Source: Streptomyces tauricus (GTDB taxonomy: Bacteria > Actinomycetota > Actinomycetes > Streptomycetales > Streptomycetaceae). From it: a stretch of 64,000 bases of DNA. The notes beneath the pieces were generated by a model. The model was not told where the DNA came from. It did not search any database and worked only from the letters and a program-made list of their open reading frames with translations. Within the stretch, counting starts at the first letter, position 1. Every line of letters starts with the position of its first letter. Made by a program: the position numbers and the translations under genes. The stretch lies in contig NZ_BMVY01000002.1 in NCBI RefSeq assembly GCF_014650955.1, positions 248,001 to 312,000 on the forward strand, read 5' to 3'. Of the stretch, positions 54,553 through 62,519 are shown one piece after another.

Positions 54553-55209
54553 GTGAGTTCCCATCTCCCGAATTCCCCGGCAACCGCCCGTGTCGTACTG
54601 CTGTGCGGCCCCTCCGGCTCCGGCAAGTCCCTTCTCGCGGCCCGCTCCGGCCTTCCGGTGCTGCGGCTCGACGACTTCTACAAAGAGGGCCACGACCCGA
54701 CGCTGCCGCAGGTCGTGGGCAGTTCGGACATCGACTGGGACCACCCGCTGTCCTGGGACGCGGACGCGGCCGTCGCGGCGATCGCGGAGCTGTGCGGGAC
54801 GGGGCGTACGAGCGTTCCCGTGTACGACATCTCGCTGAGCGCGCGTACGGGTGCCGAGACCGTCGACTTCGAGGGGACCCCGGTCTTCATCGCCGAGGGC
54901 ATCTTCGCGGCGGAGATAGTGGAGCGGTGCCGGGAGGCGGGGCTGCTGGCCGACGCGCTCTGTCTGAGCCGGGGAGCCGTGACGACGTTCCGGCGGCGGT
55001 TCCTGCGGGATCTGCGCGAGGGGCGGAAGTCCGTGCCGTTCCTGCTCCGCAGGGGGTGGCGGTTGATGCGCGACGAGCGGTCGATCGTGTCGCGGCAGAC
55101 CGCGCTCGGGGCGTACGCGTGTGATCGCGACGAGGCGCTCGGGCGGCTGGCCGCCGTTTCGCGCTCCGCGCCGGAGGTTGTGGATGACGTGCGGGTGAGC
55201 GGGGGCTGA
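54553..55209 (+). CDS. Uridine kinase-like P-loop protein
   Basis: 218 residues from GTG 54553. P-loop VLLCGPSGSGKSLLAARSGL, then LRLDDFYKEGHDPTLP, the kinase segment of the uridine kinase/phosphoribulokinase family with its Asp, SDIDWDHPLSWD, and VYDISLSARTG plus IAEGIFAAEIV. It phosphorylates a nucleoside or related small molecule with ATP. The sequence is typical of an actinobacterial branch annotated as uridine kinase. It adds to the salvage theme but lacks the CTACGCGCGTAG site. Confidence 0.82.
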   Translation: MSSHLPNSPATARVVLLCGPSGSGKSLLAARSGLPVLRLDDFYKEGHDPTLPQVVGSSDIDWDHPLSWDADAAVAAIAELCGTGRTSVPVYDISLSARTGAETVDFEGTPVFIAEGIFAAEIVERCREAGLLADALCLSRGAVTTFRRRFLRDLREGRKSVPFLLRRGWRLMRDERSIVSRQTALGAYACDRDEALGRLAAVSRSAPEVVDDVRVSGG

Positions 55210-55211
55210 GC

Positions 55212-55305
55212 TCGCGCAGTTCCCCGCGCCCCTAAAAGACTGCGCCGTTCCCCGCGCCCCTAAACAGCAAAAGATTGCGCCGTTCTCCGCGCCCCTGAAA
55301 GCACG
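55212..55305. repeat. Three tandem family B cores
   Basis: GCGCAGTTCCCCGCGCCCCT (55214), TGCGCCGTTCCCCGCGCCCC (about 55241) and TGCGCCGTTCTCCGCGCCCC (about 55276) follow each other, the inverted orientation of the family B core. Probable terminator material after the kinase gene. Confidence 0.8.
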
Positions 55306-55409
55306 GGCAAGAACAGCGGGACCGGTTGGGCCCCCCGGCCCCTCCGGTCCCGCTGCTCTTCGTGCTCCCCCGTGGTCCCCCCGGACCCCGTTGTCACTCC
55401 CCCGAAGCC

Positions 55410-55558
55410 GTCCGTCGCCTCCCCCGAAGTGACGGACCGCCCCTTGTTGCCGTCCGCCGTCTCCCCCCGGAGCGGCGGACCCCCCGTGCTGTTCGCCGCC
55501 TCCCCCGAAGTGACGAACTTTTCCGTGCTGTCCGACGCCTCCCCCCGGAGTGCCGGAC
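55410..55558 (-). ncRNA. Array of four covarying hairpins in the sigQ 3' region
   Basis: Four units at a 39-42 bp period each have 7-nt arms: GTCCGTC/GACGGAC (55410-55437), GTCCGCC/GGCGGAC (55452-55480), GTTCGCC/GACGAAC (55491-55518) and GTCCGAC/GCCGGAC (55530-55558). The loops share CTCCCCC. Where arms differ from perfect, the minus-strand RNA still pairs by G-U wobble, whereas the plus-strand RNA would have mismatches. So the structure is probably in a minus-strand RNA, the sigQ mRNA tail or an independent small RNA. No known RNA family is recognised. Confidence 0.6.
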
Positions 55559-55573
55559 ATCCCCCCACACCCT

Positions 55574-56335
55574 TCAGGCGACGAGCTCCCCGAAGGACTC
55601 CTCCTCGTCACGGCCGAAGCTGAGGACGTCGTCCTCGCGCAGCCGGCGGAGCGACCGCCAGATGCTGGACTTCACCGTGCCGACACTGATGTCGAGGATC
55701 TCCGCGATCTCCGGGTCCGTGCGGCCCTCGTAGTAACGCAGGACCAACATGGTGCGCTGGAGTTCGGGGAGCCGGGCGAGCGCCTGCCACAGGACCGCGC
55801 GCAGCTCCGTGCCGCGCATCGCGTCCGTGTCGCCGGCCGTCTCCGGCAGCTCCTCGGTCGGGTATTCGTTCAGCTTGCGGCGGCGCCACGCGCTGATGTG
55901 CAGATTGGTCATCGTGCGGCGGAGGTAGCCCCCGACCGCGGCCTTGTCGCTGATGCGGTCCCATGCCCGGTACGTCGAGAAGAGGGCGCTCTGCAGCAGG
56001 TCCTCGGCCTCGAAACGGTCGCCGGTCAGGTGGTAGGCGGTCGCGTACAGGGAGGCGCGGCGCTCCTGGACGTAGGCGGTGAACTCCGCCTCCGACACCG
56101 AGTGCCGCTCCCCCGTGACCTCCCCGTACGCCGCCCCCGTTCCCCCGTGGGCAGCCCCCGTGCCGCTTCCCCCCGCATGTGCGTCAACCACCGTCATGTA
56201 CGACCCGGTGTGCTGACGCCCGGTGCCGCGAGCGCACCCCCGCCCGCTCACGGCACCGGACTTCTCGGTGCTCCTCGTGACGTCGTGGAGCCGCGTGATT
56301 ACTGCGCCAGTGCTGGTGCTGTGCAGCGTGTTCAT
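55574..56335 (-). CDS. sigQ: ECF-type RNA polymerase sigma factor SigQ
   Basis: 253 residues from ATG 56335; ATG 56197 is a shorter alternative. Region 2 is FTAYVQERRASLYATAYHLTG and AEDLLQSALFSTYRAWDRI; region 4 is LPELQRTMLVLRYYEGRTDPE and IAEILDISVGTVKSSIWRSL. The gene is divergent from afsQ1, the diagnostic arrangement of the sigQ-afsQ1-afsQ2 locus. In S. coelicolor sigQ is activated by AfsQ1 and affects antibiotic production under glutamate-rich conditions. The long N-terminal region before region 2 is low-complexity. A perfect AfsQ1 box lies 142 bp upstream. Confidence 0.9.
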   Translation of the reverse strand: MNTLHSTSTGAVITRLHDVTRSTEKSGAVSGRGCARGTGRQHTGSYMTVVDAHAGGSGTGAAHGGTGAAYGEVTGERHSVSEAEFTAYVQERRASLYATAYHLTGDRFEAEDLLQSALFSTYRAWDRISDKAAVGGYLRRTMTNLHISAWRRRKLNEYPTEELPETAGDTDAMRGTELRAVLWQALARLPELQRTMLVLRYYEGRTDPEIAEILDISVGTVKSSIWRSLRRLREDDVLSFGRDEEESFGELVA

Positions 56336-56677
56336 CTCGCGCCCCCCGTCGTGGAGTTCCGGTTCTCCGGTACTTCGCCTACTTCGCCGCCGACTGTCCC
56401 GCCGGCTTCGCTGTGGTGCTTCCGTGCTTGTGACCAAAAGCTTGCCGGGGTCACTTCATGACGGTGTCCCCCGACTGTCACAGACCTGTCACAGGGGCCG
56501 GGACCTGTCCGGCACTTCCCGTCACCGTCGATTTCCACAGCCCGATCACAGAGAAGCGTCGTACGGCTACTCATCCGGCACACTCGGCACGCCTCGGCCA
56601 CGCACTCGTGCGCGGGACATGTGTGGGAGCGCTCCAACAGTCGATACCCGCCCACGTCATGGGACAGAATGACGTCC
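56336..56677. promoter_or_regulatory. Divergent sigQ/afsQ1 promoter region with AfsQ1 box
   Basis: 342 bp without a gene. GTCAC-N6-GTCAC at 56477-56492 matches the published AfsQ1 consensus GTNAC-N6-GTNAC exactly. A second, looser pair of GTGAC and GTCAC half-sites lies near 56430-56460. afsQ1 itself may be leaderless: CAGAAT ends 7 nt before the GTG at 56678. Confidence 0.75.
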
Positions 56678-57355
56678 GTGCCTTCCCTGTTGCTGATCGA
56701 GGACGACGACGCCATCCGGACGGCCCTGGAGCTCTCGCTGACGCGCCAGGGACACCGGGTGGCCACCGCTGCCACCGGCGAGGACGGACTGAAGCTGTTG
56801 CGCGAGCAACGGCCGGATCTGATCGTCCTCGACGTGATGCTGCCAGGCATCGACGGATTCGAGGTGTGCCGGCGCATCCGGCGGACGGACCAGTTGCCGA
56901 TCATCCTGCTGACCGCGCGCAGCGATGACATCGACGTCGTGGTCGGTCTGGAGTCCGGTGCCGACGACTACGTGGTCAAACCCGTGCAGGGGCGGGTGCT
57001 CGACGCCCGGATCCGGGCCGTGCTGCGCCGCGGCGAGCGCGAGGCGAACGACTCGGCGACCTTCGGTTCGCTGGTGATCGACCGTGCCGCGATGACCGTG
57101 ACGAAGAACGGCGAGGATCTGCAGCTGACGCCCACCGAGCTGCGGCTGCTGCTGGAGCTGAGCCGGCGGCCCGGCCAGGCCCTGTCCCGGCAGCAGTTGC
57201 TGCGGCTGGTGTGGGAGCACGACTACCTCGGCGACTCACGGCTCGTCGACGCGTGCGTGCAGCGGCTGCGCGCGAAGGTGGAGGACGTGCCGTCCTCGCC
57301 GACCCTGATCCGTACCGTGCGCGGCGTCGGCTACCGGCTGGACAATCCTCAGTGA
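56678..57355 (+). CDS. afsQ1: OmpR-type response regulator AfsQ1
   Basis: 225 residues from GTG 56678, identical in length to S. coelicolor AfsQ1. Receiver domain with the acidic pocket EDDDAIR, phosphorylation site Asp52 in IVLDVMLPGIDGFEV, Thr in LTARSD and Lys in VVKPVQ. The winged-helix DNA-binding domain follows (LQLTPTELRLLLELS, RLVDACVQRLRAKVED, IRTVRGVGYRLD). It controls nitrogen, sigQ and antibiotic genes. Its stop overlaps the afsQ2 start by 4 nt. Confidence 0.96.
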   Translation: MPSLLLIEDDDAIRTALELSLTRQGHRVATAATGEDGLKLLREQRPDLIVLDVMLPGIDGFEVCRRIRRTDQLPIILLTARSDDIDVVVGLESGADDYVVKPVQGRVLDARIRAVLRRGEREANDSATFGSLVIDRAAMTVTKNGEDLQLTPTELRLLLELSRRPGQALSRQQLLRLVWEHDYLGDSRLVDACVQRLRAKVEDVPSSPTLIRTVRGVGYRLDNPQ

Positions 57356-58947
57356 CCAAACCGCAGGACAAGCTCCGTGGCTGGGCGGCGGCCCGTCGGA
57401 CGGTCATGGCGGGGCTGCGCTTCACCAGTCTTCGGCTGCGCCTGGTCGTGGTGTTCGGGCTCGTCGCGCTGACGGCCGCCGTGTCGGCGTCCGGGATCGC
57501 GTACTGGCTCAACCGCGAGGCCGTCCTCACCCGTACGCAGGACGCGGTGCTCGGTGACTTCCAGCAGGCGATGCAGACCCGCGCCAGCACGCTGCGGCAG
57601 CATCCGACGCAGGGCGAACTGCAGCGCGCCGCCGGGCAGATGGCCAACAGCAGCCAGCGTTTCAGCGTGCTGCTGATCGCCGAGGACGAGAACGGCGAGA
57701 CCGTCCGCGGCAACTCCGACCTGGACACCTTCACGCTGGAGGACGTACCGCAGTCCCTCCAGAAGGCGGTGAACAAGGAACAGAAGATCTCCTCGCACAA
57801 CAAGTACGCGTACCACCTGTACTGGCAGCGGACCGTGCAGGGCGACAAGCCGTATCTGGTGGGCGGTGCCAAGGTGATCGGCGGCGGGCCGACCGGGTAC
57901 ATGCTCAAGTCGCTGGAGCCGGAGGCCAAGGACCTCAACTCGCTCGCCTGGTCGCTGGGGATCGCGACCGGGCTCGCGCTGATCGGCTCGGCGCTGCTCG
58001 CGCAGGCCGCCGCGACTACCGTACTGAAGCCGGTGCACCGGCTGGGGACCGCCGCCCGGCGGCTCGGCGAGGGCAAGCTCGACACCCGGCTGCGGGTGTC
58101 CGGTACGGACGAACTCGCCGATCTGTCACGGACGTTCAACCGCACGGCGGAGTCGCTGGAGAAACGCGTCGCGGACATGAGCGCCCGGGACGAGGCGTCC
58201 CGGCGCTTCGTGGCGGACATGTCGCACGAGCTGCGCACCCCGCTGACCGCGATCACCGCGGTGACCGAGGTGCTGGAGGAGGAGCTCGACGCCGAGACCG
58301 GCAGCGTCGACCCGATGATCGAACCCGCGGTGCGGCTCGTCGTCAGCGAGACCCGGCGGCTGAACAACCTCGTGGAGAACCTGATGGAGGTCACCCGCTT
58401 CGACGCGGGCACCGCCCGGCTCGTCTCCGACACCGTCGACATCGCCGACCAGATCACCGCGTGCATCGACGCGCGCGCCTGGCTGGACGCGGTCGAACTG
58501 GACGCCCGGCGCGGCATCATGGCGCACGTCGACCCGCGCCGCCTGGACGTCATCCTCGCCAACCTCATCGGCAACGCCCTCAAGCACGGCGGTTCCCCGG
58601 TGCGGGTGTGCGTGCGCGAGGAGGGCGCCGACCTGGTCATCGAGGTGCAGGACCACGGCCCCGGCATCCCCGAGGACGTCCTGCCGCACGTCTTCGACCG
58701 CTTCTACAAGGCGAGCGCCTCCCGGCCGCGCTCCGAGGGCAGCGGCCTCGGCCTGTCCATCGCCCTGGAGAACGCGCACATCCACGGCGGCGAGATCACC
58801 GCCGCGAACTCGCCCAAGGGCGGCGCGGTCTTCACCCTGCGCCTGCCGCTGGACTCCTCCGAGCCGAAGGACCCCGAGGACCACGGGGACCCGGGCGCCG
58901 AGGACACCCACCGGGCCGACGCCGACCGCACCGAGGGGGGCGTGTGA
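57352..58947 (+). CDS. afsQ2: Sensor histidine kinase AfsQ2
   Basis: 531 residues from GTG 57352, overlapping afsQ1. Membrane helix 1 (LRLVVVFGLVALTAAVSASG), an extracytoplasmic sensor of about 150 residues, helix 2 (LAWSLGIATGLALIGSALLA), HAMP, and the kinase core: phosphorylated His near residue 292 in SHELRTPLTA, N box ANLIGNALKHGG, G1 DHGPGIP, F box FDRFYKA and G2 GSGLGLSI. Signals to AfsQ1; the stimulus is linked to high glutamate in S. coelicolor. Acidic C-terminal tail. Confidence 0.96.
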   Translation: MTKPQDKLRGWAAARRTVMAGLRFTSLRLRLVVVFGLVALTAAVSASGIAYWLNREAVLTRTQDAVLGDFQQAMQTRASTLRQHPTQGELQRAAGQMANSSQRFSVLLIAEDENGETVRGNSDLDTFTLEDVPQSLQKAVNKEQKISSHNKYAYHLYWQRTVQGDKPYLVGGAKVIGGGPTGYMLKSLEPEAKDLNSLAWSLGIATGLALIGSALLAQAAATTVLKPVHRLGTAARRLGEGKLDTRLRVSGTDELADLSRTFNRTAESLEKRVADMSARDEASRRFVADMSHELRTPLTAITAVTEVLEEELDAETGSVDPMIEPAVRLVVSETRRLNNLVENLMEVTRFDAGTARLVSDTVDIADQITACIDARAWLDAVELDARRGIMAHVDPRRLDVILANLIGNALKHGGSPVRVCVREEGADLVIEVQDHGPGIPEDVLPHVFDRFYKASASRPRSEGSGLGLSIALENAHIHGGEITAANSPKGGAVFTLRLPLDSSEPKDPEDHGDPGAEDTHRADADRTEGGV

Positions 58948-59663
58948 TGCCCGTACAGGACACCCGGGACACACCGGGTATACGTGCCTCGGGCGCGACC
59001 CGATCGACAGGCGCGGCCCTTGCGGCCCGTTCGACCGGGACGGCTCTTGCGGCCCGTGCGGCCCACGCGGTCCGGCTGGCGCTCGTTCTGCCGCTGCTGG
59101 CCGTGGTGCTCGCCGGGTGCGGGATCCGGGCGACAGAGGTGCCGACCGACTTCGGGCCCGCGCCCTCCCGGGTGCCGTGCGCGCTGACCGGCCCCGACAT
59201 CGGTACGCAGTCCTCGCGCGGCATCCTCGTCCAGGTGTTCCTCGTCTGCTCCTCCCAGCTCGCGCCGGTCGACCGGACCGTACGCATCGAGGCGGGCCCC
59301 GCGGAGACGGACCGGGTACGCGCCGCGCAGGCCCTCCTCGACGAGCTCTCCGAGTCCCCGTCGGACGCGGAGAAGCAGGCGAACTACTCGACGACCGTGC
59401 CGAAGGGCCTGACGGTGGCCGGCCCGCGGCGCACCGACCCGGGGGACGCGCTCCGGCTGAGCACGGCGCCCGCGGAGCTGACCCCGTACGCGCTGGCACA
59501 GATCATCTGCACCTTCAGCGACTCCGAGGCCGCCTCCGACGACGGCACGGTGACCCTGGGCGGCCCCGGCACCGACGCCTCGCGGCGCTACGAGTGCACG
59601 GAGGCCGTGCGTACCCGGCCGGGCACGGAGACCCCGCCCTCGACGCGGACCGACGGGACCTGA
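58947..59663 (+). CDS. Lipoprotein co-transcribed with afsQ1-afsQ2
   Basis: 238 residues from ATG 58947, overlapping the afsQ2 stop by 1 nt. An N-terminal extension of about 40 residues with a repeated STGAALAARSTGTALAARA precedes the lipoprotein signal: LALVLPLLAVVLAGC gives the modified Cys. The mature part (IEAGPAETDRVRAAQALLDELSESPSD) resembles GerMN-type domains weakly. It probably sits outside the membrane near AfsQ2 and may modulate its sensing; in other streptomycetes a lipoprotein gene follows at this place. Role unproven. Confidence 0.8.
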   Translation: MPVQDTRDTPGIRASGATRSTGAALAARSTGTALAARAAHAVRLALVLPLLAVVLAGCGIRATEVPTDFGPAPSRVPCALTGPDIGTQSSRGILVQVFLVCSSQLAPVDRTVRIEAGPAETDRVRAAQALLDELSESPSDAEKQANYSTTVPKGLTVAGPRRTDPGDALRLSTAPAELTPYALAQIICTFSDSEAASDDGTVTLGGPGTDASRRYECTEAVRTRPGTETPPSTRTDGT

Positions 59664-59683
59664 GTCCCTTCCGCCTTGCGGGA

Positions 59684-59760
59684 GGGCGCCTTCCGGGCCG
59701 TCCTTGAGCCGCCCTTCCGTCCCGCGGACGGGCGCCTTCCGGGGCTGTCCTGAAGCCGTC
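59684..59760. repeat. Two direct repeats after the lipoprotein gene
   Basis: GGGCGCCTTCCGGG (59684 and 59730) occurs twice, with a small hairpin CCGTCC-CGC-GGACGG (59717-59731) between. It may terminate the afsQ operon. Confidence 0.5.
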
Positions 59761-59855
59761 GGCCGGAGCCGGGCTGTGGCGCACGCCTCACCCGTGCGGG
59801 CCAAGCGCCGCCGTCACACGGAACCGATCCTGCCGGTGGCCGCGTCTTGGGGGGC

Positions 59856-60422
59856 GTGCAGCGTCAAGGCTCGAACGGCGAAACCGCCGTGAACCGCGTC
59901 CGTGCGACGGGAGGTCTCCTCCTCGTCGCACATCTCGCGCTTGTCGCCTGGGTCACGCTGCGGCCGCTGGACGTGCCCTGGGTGAGCGCGGCGAACCTGC
60001 GTCCGTTCGCCAGCATCAGGGCCGATCTGGAGATGGGCCCCGAGGCGGCGGCCCGCGCCATCGGCAAGGGTCTGCTGCTGCTCGCCCCGCTCGGGGTGCT
60101 GCTGCCGCTCGCGGGCGGCCGGCTCGCCGTCTCCCCGCTGCTGTCCCTGATGCGGACGGTCGCCGCGGGCGCGCTGCTGTCGATGGGGATCGAGCTCCTG
60201 CAGACCGGGGTGCCCGGCCAGGTCGTCGACGTCGACTCGCTGCTGCTGAACACCGTCGGCGTGGCGCTGGCCCATCTCGCCGTCGTACCCGCCGCCCGGG
60301 CCGCGCTGCGCCGCAGGGCGCTGTTGCGGAGCCGGGCCGCCGCGCTGCGCCGCAGGGAAGCGGTGGAGGAGTCGACTCAGGGTCTGACCCCGACGATTCC
60401 CAGGGTCGGCATCGCTCCGTAG
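59856..60422 (+). CDS. VanZ-family membrane protein
   Basis: 188 residues from GTG 59856 (VQRQGSNG); starts at 59847 (TTG) or 59889 (GTG) are possible. Three or four helices: TGGLLLVAHLALVAWVTLRP, GLLLLAPLGVLLPLAGGRL, LLSLMRTVAAGALLSMGIEL and a helix after DVDSLLLNTVGVALAHLAVV. The SMGIELLQTGVPGQVVDVDSLLLNT segment is the VanZ hallmark. VanZ-type proteins can raise resistance to teicoplanin-like glycopeptides; in streptomycetes the role is unknown. It stands downstream of the afsQ operon. Confidence 0.85.
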   Translation: MQRQGSNGETAVNRVRATGGLLLVAHLALVAWVTLRPLDVPWVSAANLRPFASIRADLEMGPEAAARAIGKGLLLLAPLGVLLPLAGGRLAVSPLLSLMRTVAAGALLSMGIELLQTGVPGQVVDVDSLLLNTVGVALAHLAVVPAARAALRRRALLRSRAAALRRREAVEESTQGLTPTIPRVGIAP

Positions 60423-60523
60423 AGTGACGCCCGTGACTCTTCGTGTCCGTACCGTGGATGTCAGACGGGGCGACCGCACAGGAAGCCCCGGATCCGTCCG
60501 ACGACGCTCACGAAGGAGTCGCC

Positions 60524-60727
60524 ATGAACCGCCTTGCCCGCCCCACCGACAGCCGGATGATCGGCGGAGTGTGCGCAGTGCTGGCGCGGCGCTTCGGCAC
60601 CTCCGCGACCACGATGCGCGTGATCTTCCTGCTGTCCTGTCTGCTGCCGGGCCCGCAGTTCCTGCTCTACATAGCGCTGTGGATCCTCTTCCCCTCCGAG
60701 GGCAAGGCGACCCGCACAGCCTGGTGA
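60524..60727 (+). CDS. PspC-domain small membrane protein
   Basis: 67 residues from ATG 60524, GAAGGAG 5 nt upstream. A single PspC domain: RLARPTDSRMIGGVCAVLAR, then a helix LLSCLLPGPQFLLYIALWIL. PspC proteins sense envelope stress at the inner membrane. The last codons fall in the first copy of a 17-bp tandem repeat, so the C-terminus KATRTAW is repeat-encoded. Confidence 0.9.
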   Translation: MNRLARPTDSRMIGGVCAVLARRFGTSATTMRVIFLLSCLLPGPQFLLYIALWILFPSEGKATRTAW

Positions 60728-60779
60728 CCCACACGGCCGGGTGACCCACACGGCCAGGTGACCCGCACGGCCTGGTGGC
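60705..60779. repeat. Four tandem 17-bp copies across the pspC stop codon
   Basis: GGCGACCCGCACAGCCT (60705), GGTGACCCACACGGCCG (60722), GGTGACCCACACGGCCA (60739), GGTGACCCGCACGGCCT (60756) and a partial fifth copy. The first encodes the protein end and the second carries its stop. Confidence 0.9.
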
Positions 60780-60793
60780 CCCGCACACGAGAA

Positions 60794-60835
60794 CGCCGAT
60801 GGGGCGCACCCGAGCGGGGGTGCGCCCCATCGGCG
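60794..60835. terminator. Two-way terminator with an 18-bp perfect stem
   Basis: CGCCGATGGGGCGCACCC (60794-60811) pairs exactly with GGGTGCGCCCCATCGGCG (60818-60835) around GAGCGG. It serves the converging pspC and secreted-protein genes. Confidence 0.85.
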
Positions 60836-60881
60836 CGTACGGGGACGGGGTGGGCCCGGTTCGGCCCGAGCGGGATGCCGC

Positions 60882-61232
60882 TCAGCCCAGCGGGATGCCG
60901 TTGACCGGCGCGCCGTGCGTGGGCAGGCCCTGGATGGGCAGTCCGCCGAGCAGACCGGCGACGGGCGCGGCGGGACCCTCGGCGAGGAGGTTCGCGAGGG
61001 CCGGCTGGGCGGCGGTGACAGCACTGCCGAGCGCGTTCTGGCCCTGGAGGACCGCCTCGCCCGTGCCGGGCAGGGCCTTGGCGGCGCTGTCCACGGGCAG
61101 CGTGCTGGTGGCGTTGCCGAGCGCCGGGACCTCCGGGAGCGCGGGAGCGGCGTTGGCGGCGCCGGCTCCGGCGGCGGCGAAGGCGGCACCGAGAGCGGCG
61201 ACACCGAGGGTCTTGGCAGCAGACTGCTTCAT
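60882..61232 (-). CDS. Small secreted Ala/Gly/Pro-rich protein
   Basis: 116 residues from ATG 61232, AAGGA about 5 nt upstream. Signal peptide KTLGVAALGAAFAAAGAGAA, cleavage near ANA. The mature part is Ala/Leu/Pro/Gly-rich with PVAGLLGGLPIQGLPTHG and no cysteines or anchor. It resembles the protein at 54021-54425 in size and composition; homology is not proven. Function unknown; secretion is clear. Confidence 0.72.
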   Translation of the reverse strand: MKQSAAKTLGVAALGAAFAAAGAGAANAAPALPEVPALGNATSTLPVDSAAKALPGTGEAVLQGQNALGSAVTAAQPALANLLAEGPAAPVAGLLGGLPIQGLPTHGAPVNGIPLG

Positions 61233-61313
61233 CTTCGTCCTTGCATGCTGTGACGGGGATTTTGAGCGGTCCGAAACGGTAATCACGTGCGAGCGCGCCC
61301 CGCAAACATCGAA

Positions 61314-61344
61314 AAGCGGCCGAGTCGTCCTCACCCGGCCGCTT
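61314..61344 (-). terminator. Terminator of add
   Basis: AAGCGGCCG (61314-61322) pairs with CGGCCGCTT (61336-61344); on the minus strand the stem is followed by TTC after the last pairs, a short U-run. It is 15 bp beyond the add stop. Confidence 0.6.
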
Positions 61345-61358
61345 CCCTTCCTTCTGCT

Positions 61359-62513
61359 TCAGCCCTCTTCGCGCACAGAACCGCTGGTGGAGGCGGTCTG
61401 CTGGAACAGCCATTCGGACTTCAGCTCGGCATAACCGGGCTTGATCACATCGTTGATCATGGCCAGTCGTTCATCGAAAGGAATGAATGCTGATTTCATC
61501 GCATTGACTGTGAACCACTGCATGTCGTCGAGCGAATAGCGGAAGGCGTCGACAAGGTGCTCGAATTCCCGGCTCATGCTGGTGCCGGACATCAGGCGGT
61601 TGTCGGTGTTCACGGTCGCCCGGAAGTGCAGCCGCCGCAGCAGCCCGATGGGGTGGTCGGCGTACGAGTCGGCGGCGCCCGTCTGCAGGTTGGAACTGGG
61701 GCACAGCTCCAGCGGCACCCGCTTGTCGCGTACGTACGAGGCGAGGCGGCCCAGTTCCACCGTGCCGTCGTCCTGCACCTGGATGTCGTCGATGATGCGC
61801 ACGCCGTGGCCCAGCCGGTCGGCGCCGCACCACTGGAGCGCCTGCCAGATGGAGGGGAGCCCGAAGGCCTCGCCCGCGTGGATCGTGAAGTGGTTGTTCT
61901 CCCGCTTCAGATACTCGAAGGCGTCCAGGTGACGGGTGGGCGGGAAACCCGCCTCGGCGCCGGCGATGTCGAAGCCGACGACGCCCAGGTCGCGGTAGCG
62001 GTTGGCGAGTTCGGCGATCTCCAGGGCGCGGGCCGCGTGCCGCATGGCGGTGAGCAGGGCGCCGACCCGGATGCGGTGGCCGTTCTCGCGGGCCAGCCGC
62101 TCGCCCTGCCGGAAGCCCTCGTTGACGGCCTCGACGACCTCTTCGAGCGTGAGCCCTGCTTCGAGGTGCTGCTCGGGCGCGTACCGCACCTCGGCGTAGA
62201 CGACGCCGTCCTCGGCGAGGTCCTCGGCGCACTCGGCGGCGACGCGCACCAGGGCCTCGCGGGTCTGCATGACGGCGCAGGTGTGCGCGAAGGTCTCCAG
62301 GTACCGCTCCAGCGAACCGGAGTCGGCGGCCTCGCGGAACCAGATGCCGAGTTTGTCGGCGTCCGTCTCCGGGAGGCCCGTATAGCCCGCGTCTCGGGCG
62401 AGGTCGACGATCGTGCCGGGGCGCAGGCCGCCGTCCAGGTGATCGTGCAGCAGGACCTTCGGCGCCCGGCGGATCTGCTCCGAGCTCGGGGTGTTCTTGG
62501 TCTGGCTCGTCAT
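61359..62513 (-). CDS. add: Adenosine deaminase
   Basis: 384 residues from ATG 62513, leaderless (TAGAGT ends 6 nt before it). Zinc and substrate motifs: [16 protein letters not shown] near the N-terminus, [14 protein letters not shown] with the catalytic His-Ala-Gly-Glu, [11 protein letters not shown], and [17 protein letters not shown] with the zinc Asp region. It converts adenosine and deoxyadenosine to inosine forms, which feed purine nucleoside phosphorylase. The CTACGCGCGTAG operator stands right upstream, as for that gene and deoC. Confidence 0.95.
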   Translation of the reverse strand: MTSQTKNTPSSEQIRRAPKVLLHDHLDGGLRPGTIVDLARDAGYTGLPETDADKLGIWFREAADSGSLERYLETFAHTCAVMQTREALVRVAAECAEDLAEDGVVYAEVRYAPEQHLEAGLTLEEVVEAVNEGFRQGERLARENGHRIRVGALLTAMRHAARALEIAELANRYRDLGVVGFDIAGAEAGFPPTRHLDAFEYLKRENNHFTIHAGEAFGLPSIWQALQWCGADRLGHGVRIIDDIQVQDDGTVELGRLASYVRDKRVPLELCPSSNLQTGAADSYADHPIGLLRRLHFRATVNTDNRLMSGTSMSREFEHLVDAFRYSLDDMQWFTVNAMKSAFIPFDERLAMINDVIKPGYAELKSEWLFQQTASTSGSVREEG

Positions 62514-62519
62514 TTCCGC

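Noticed and set aside
55326..55733. Plus-strand open frame across the hairpin array downstream of sigQ.
   Set aside because: It overlaps sigQ and consists of Arg/Pro/Ser repeats from the array; the covariation points to RNA structure on the other strand.
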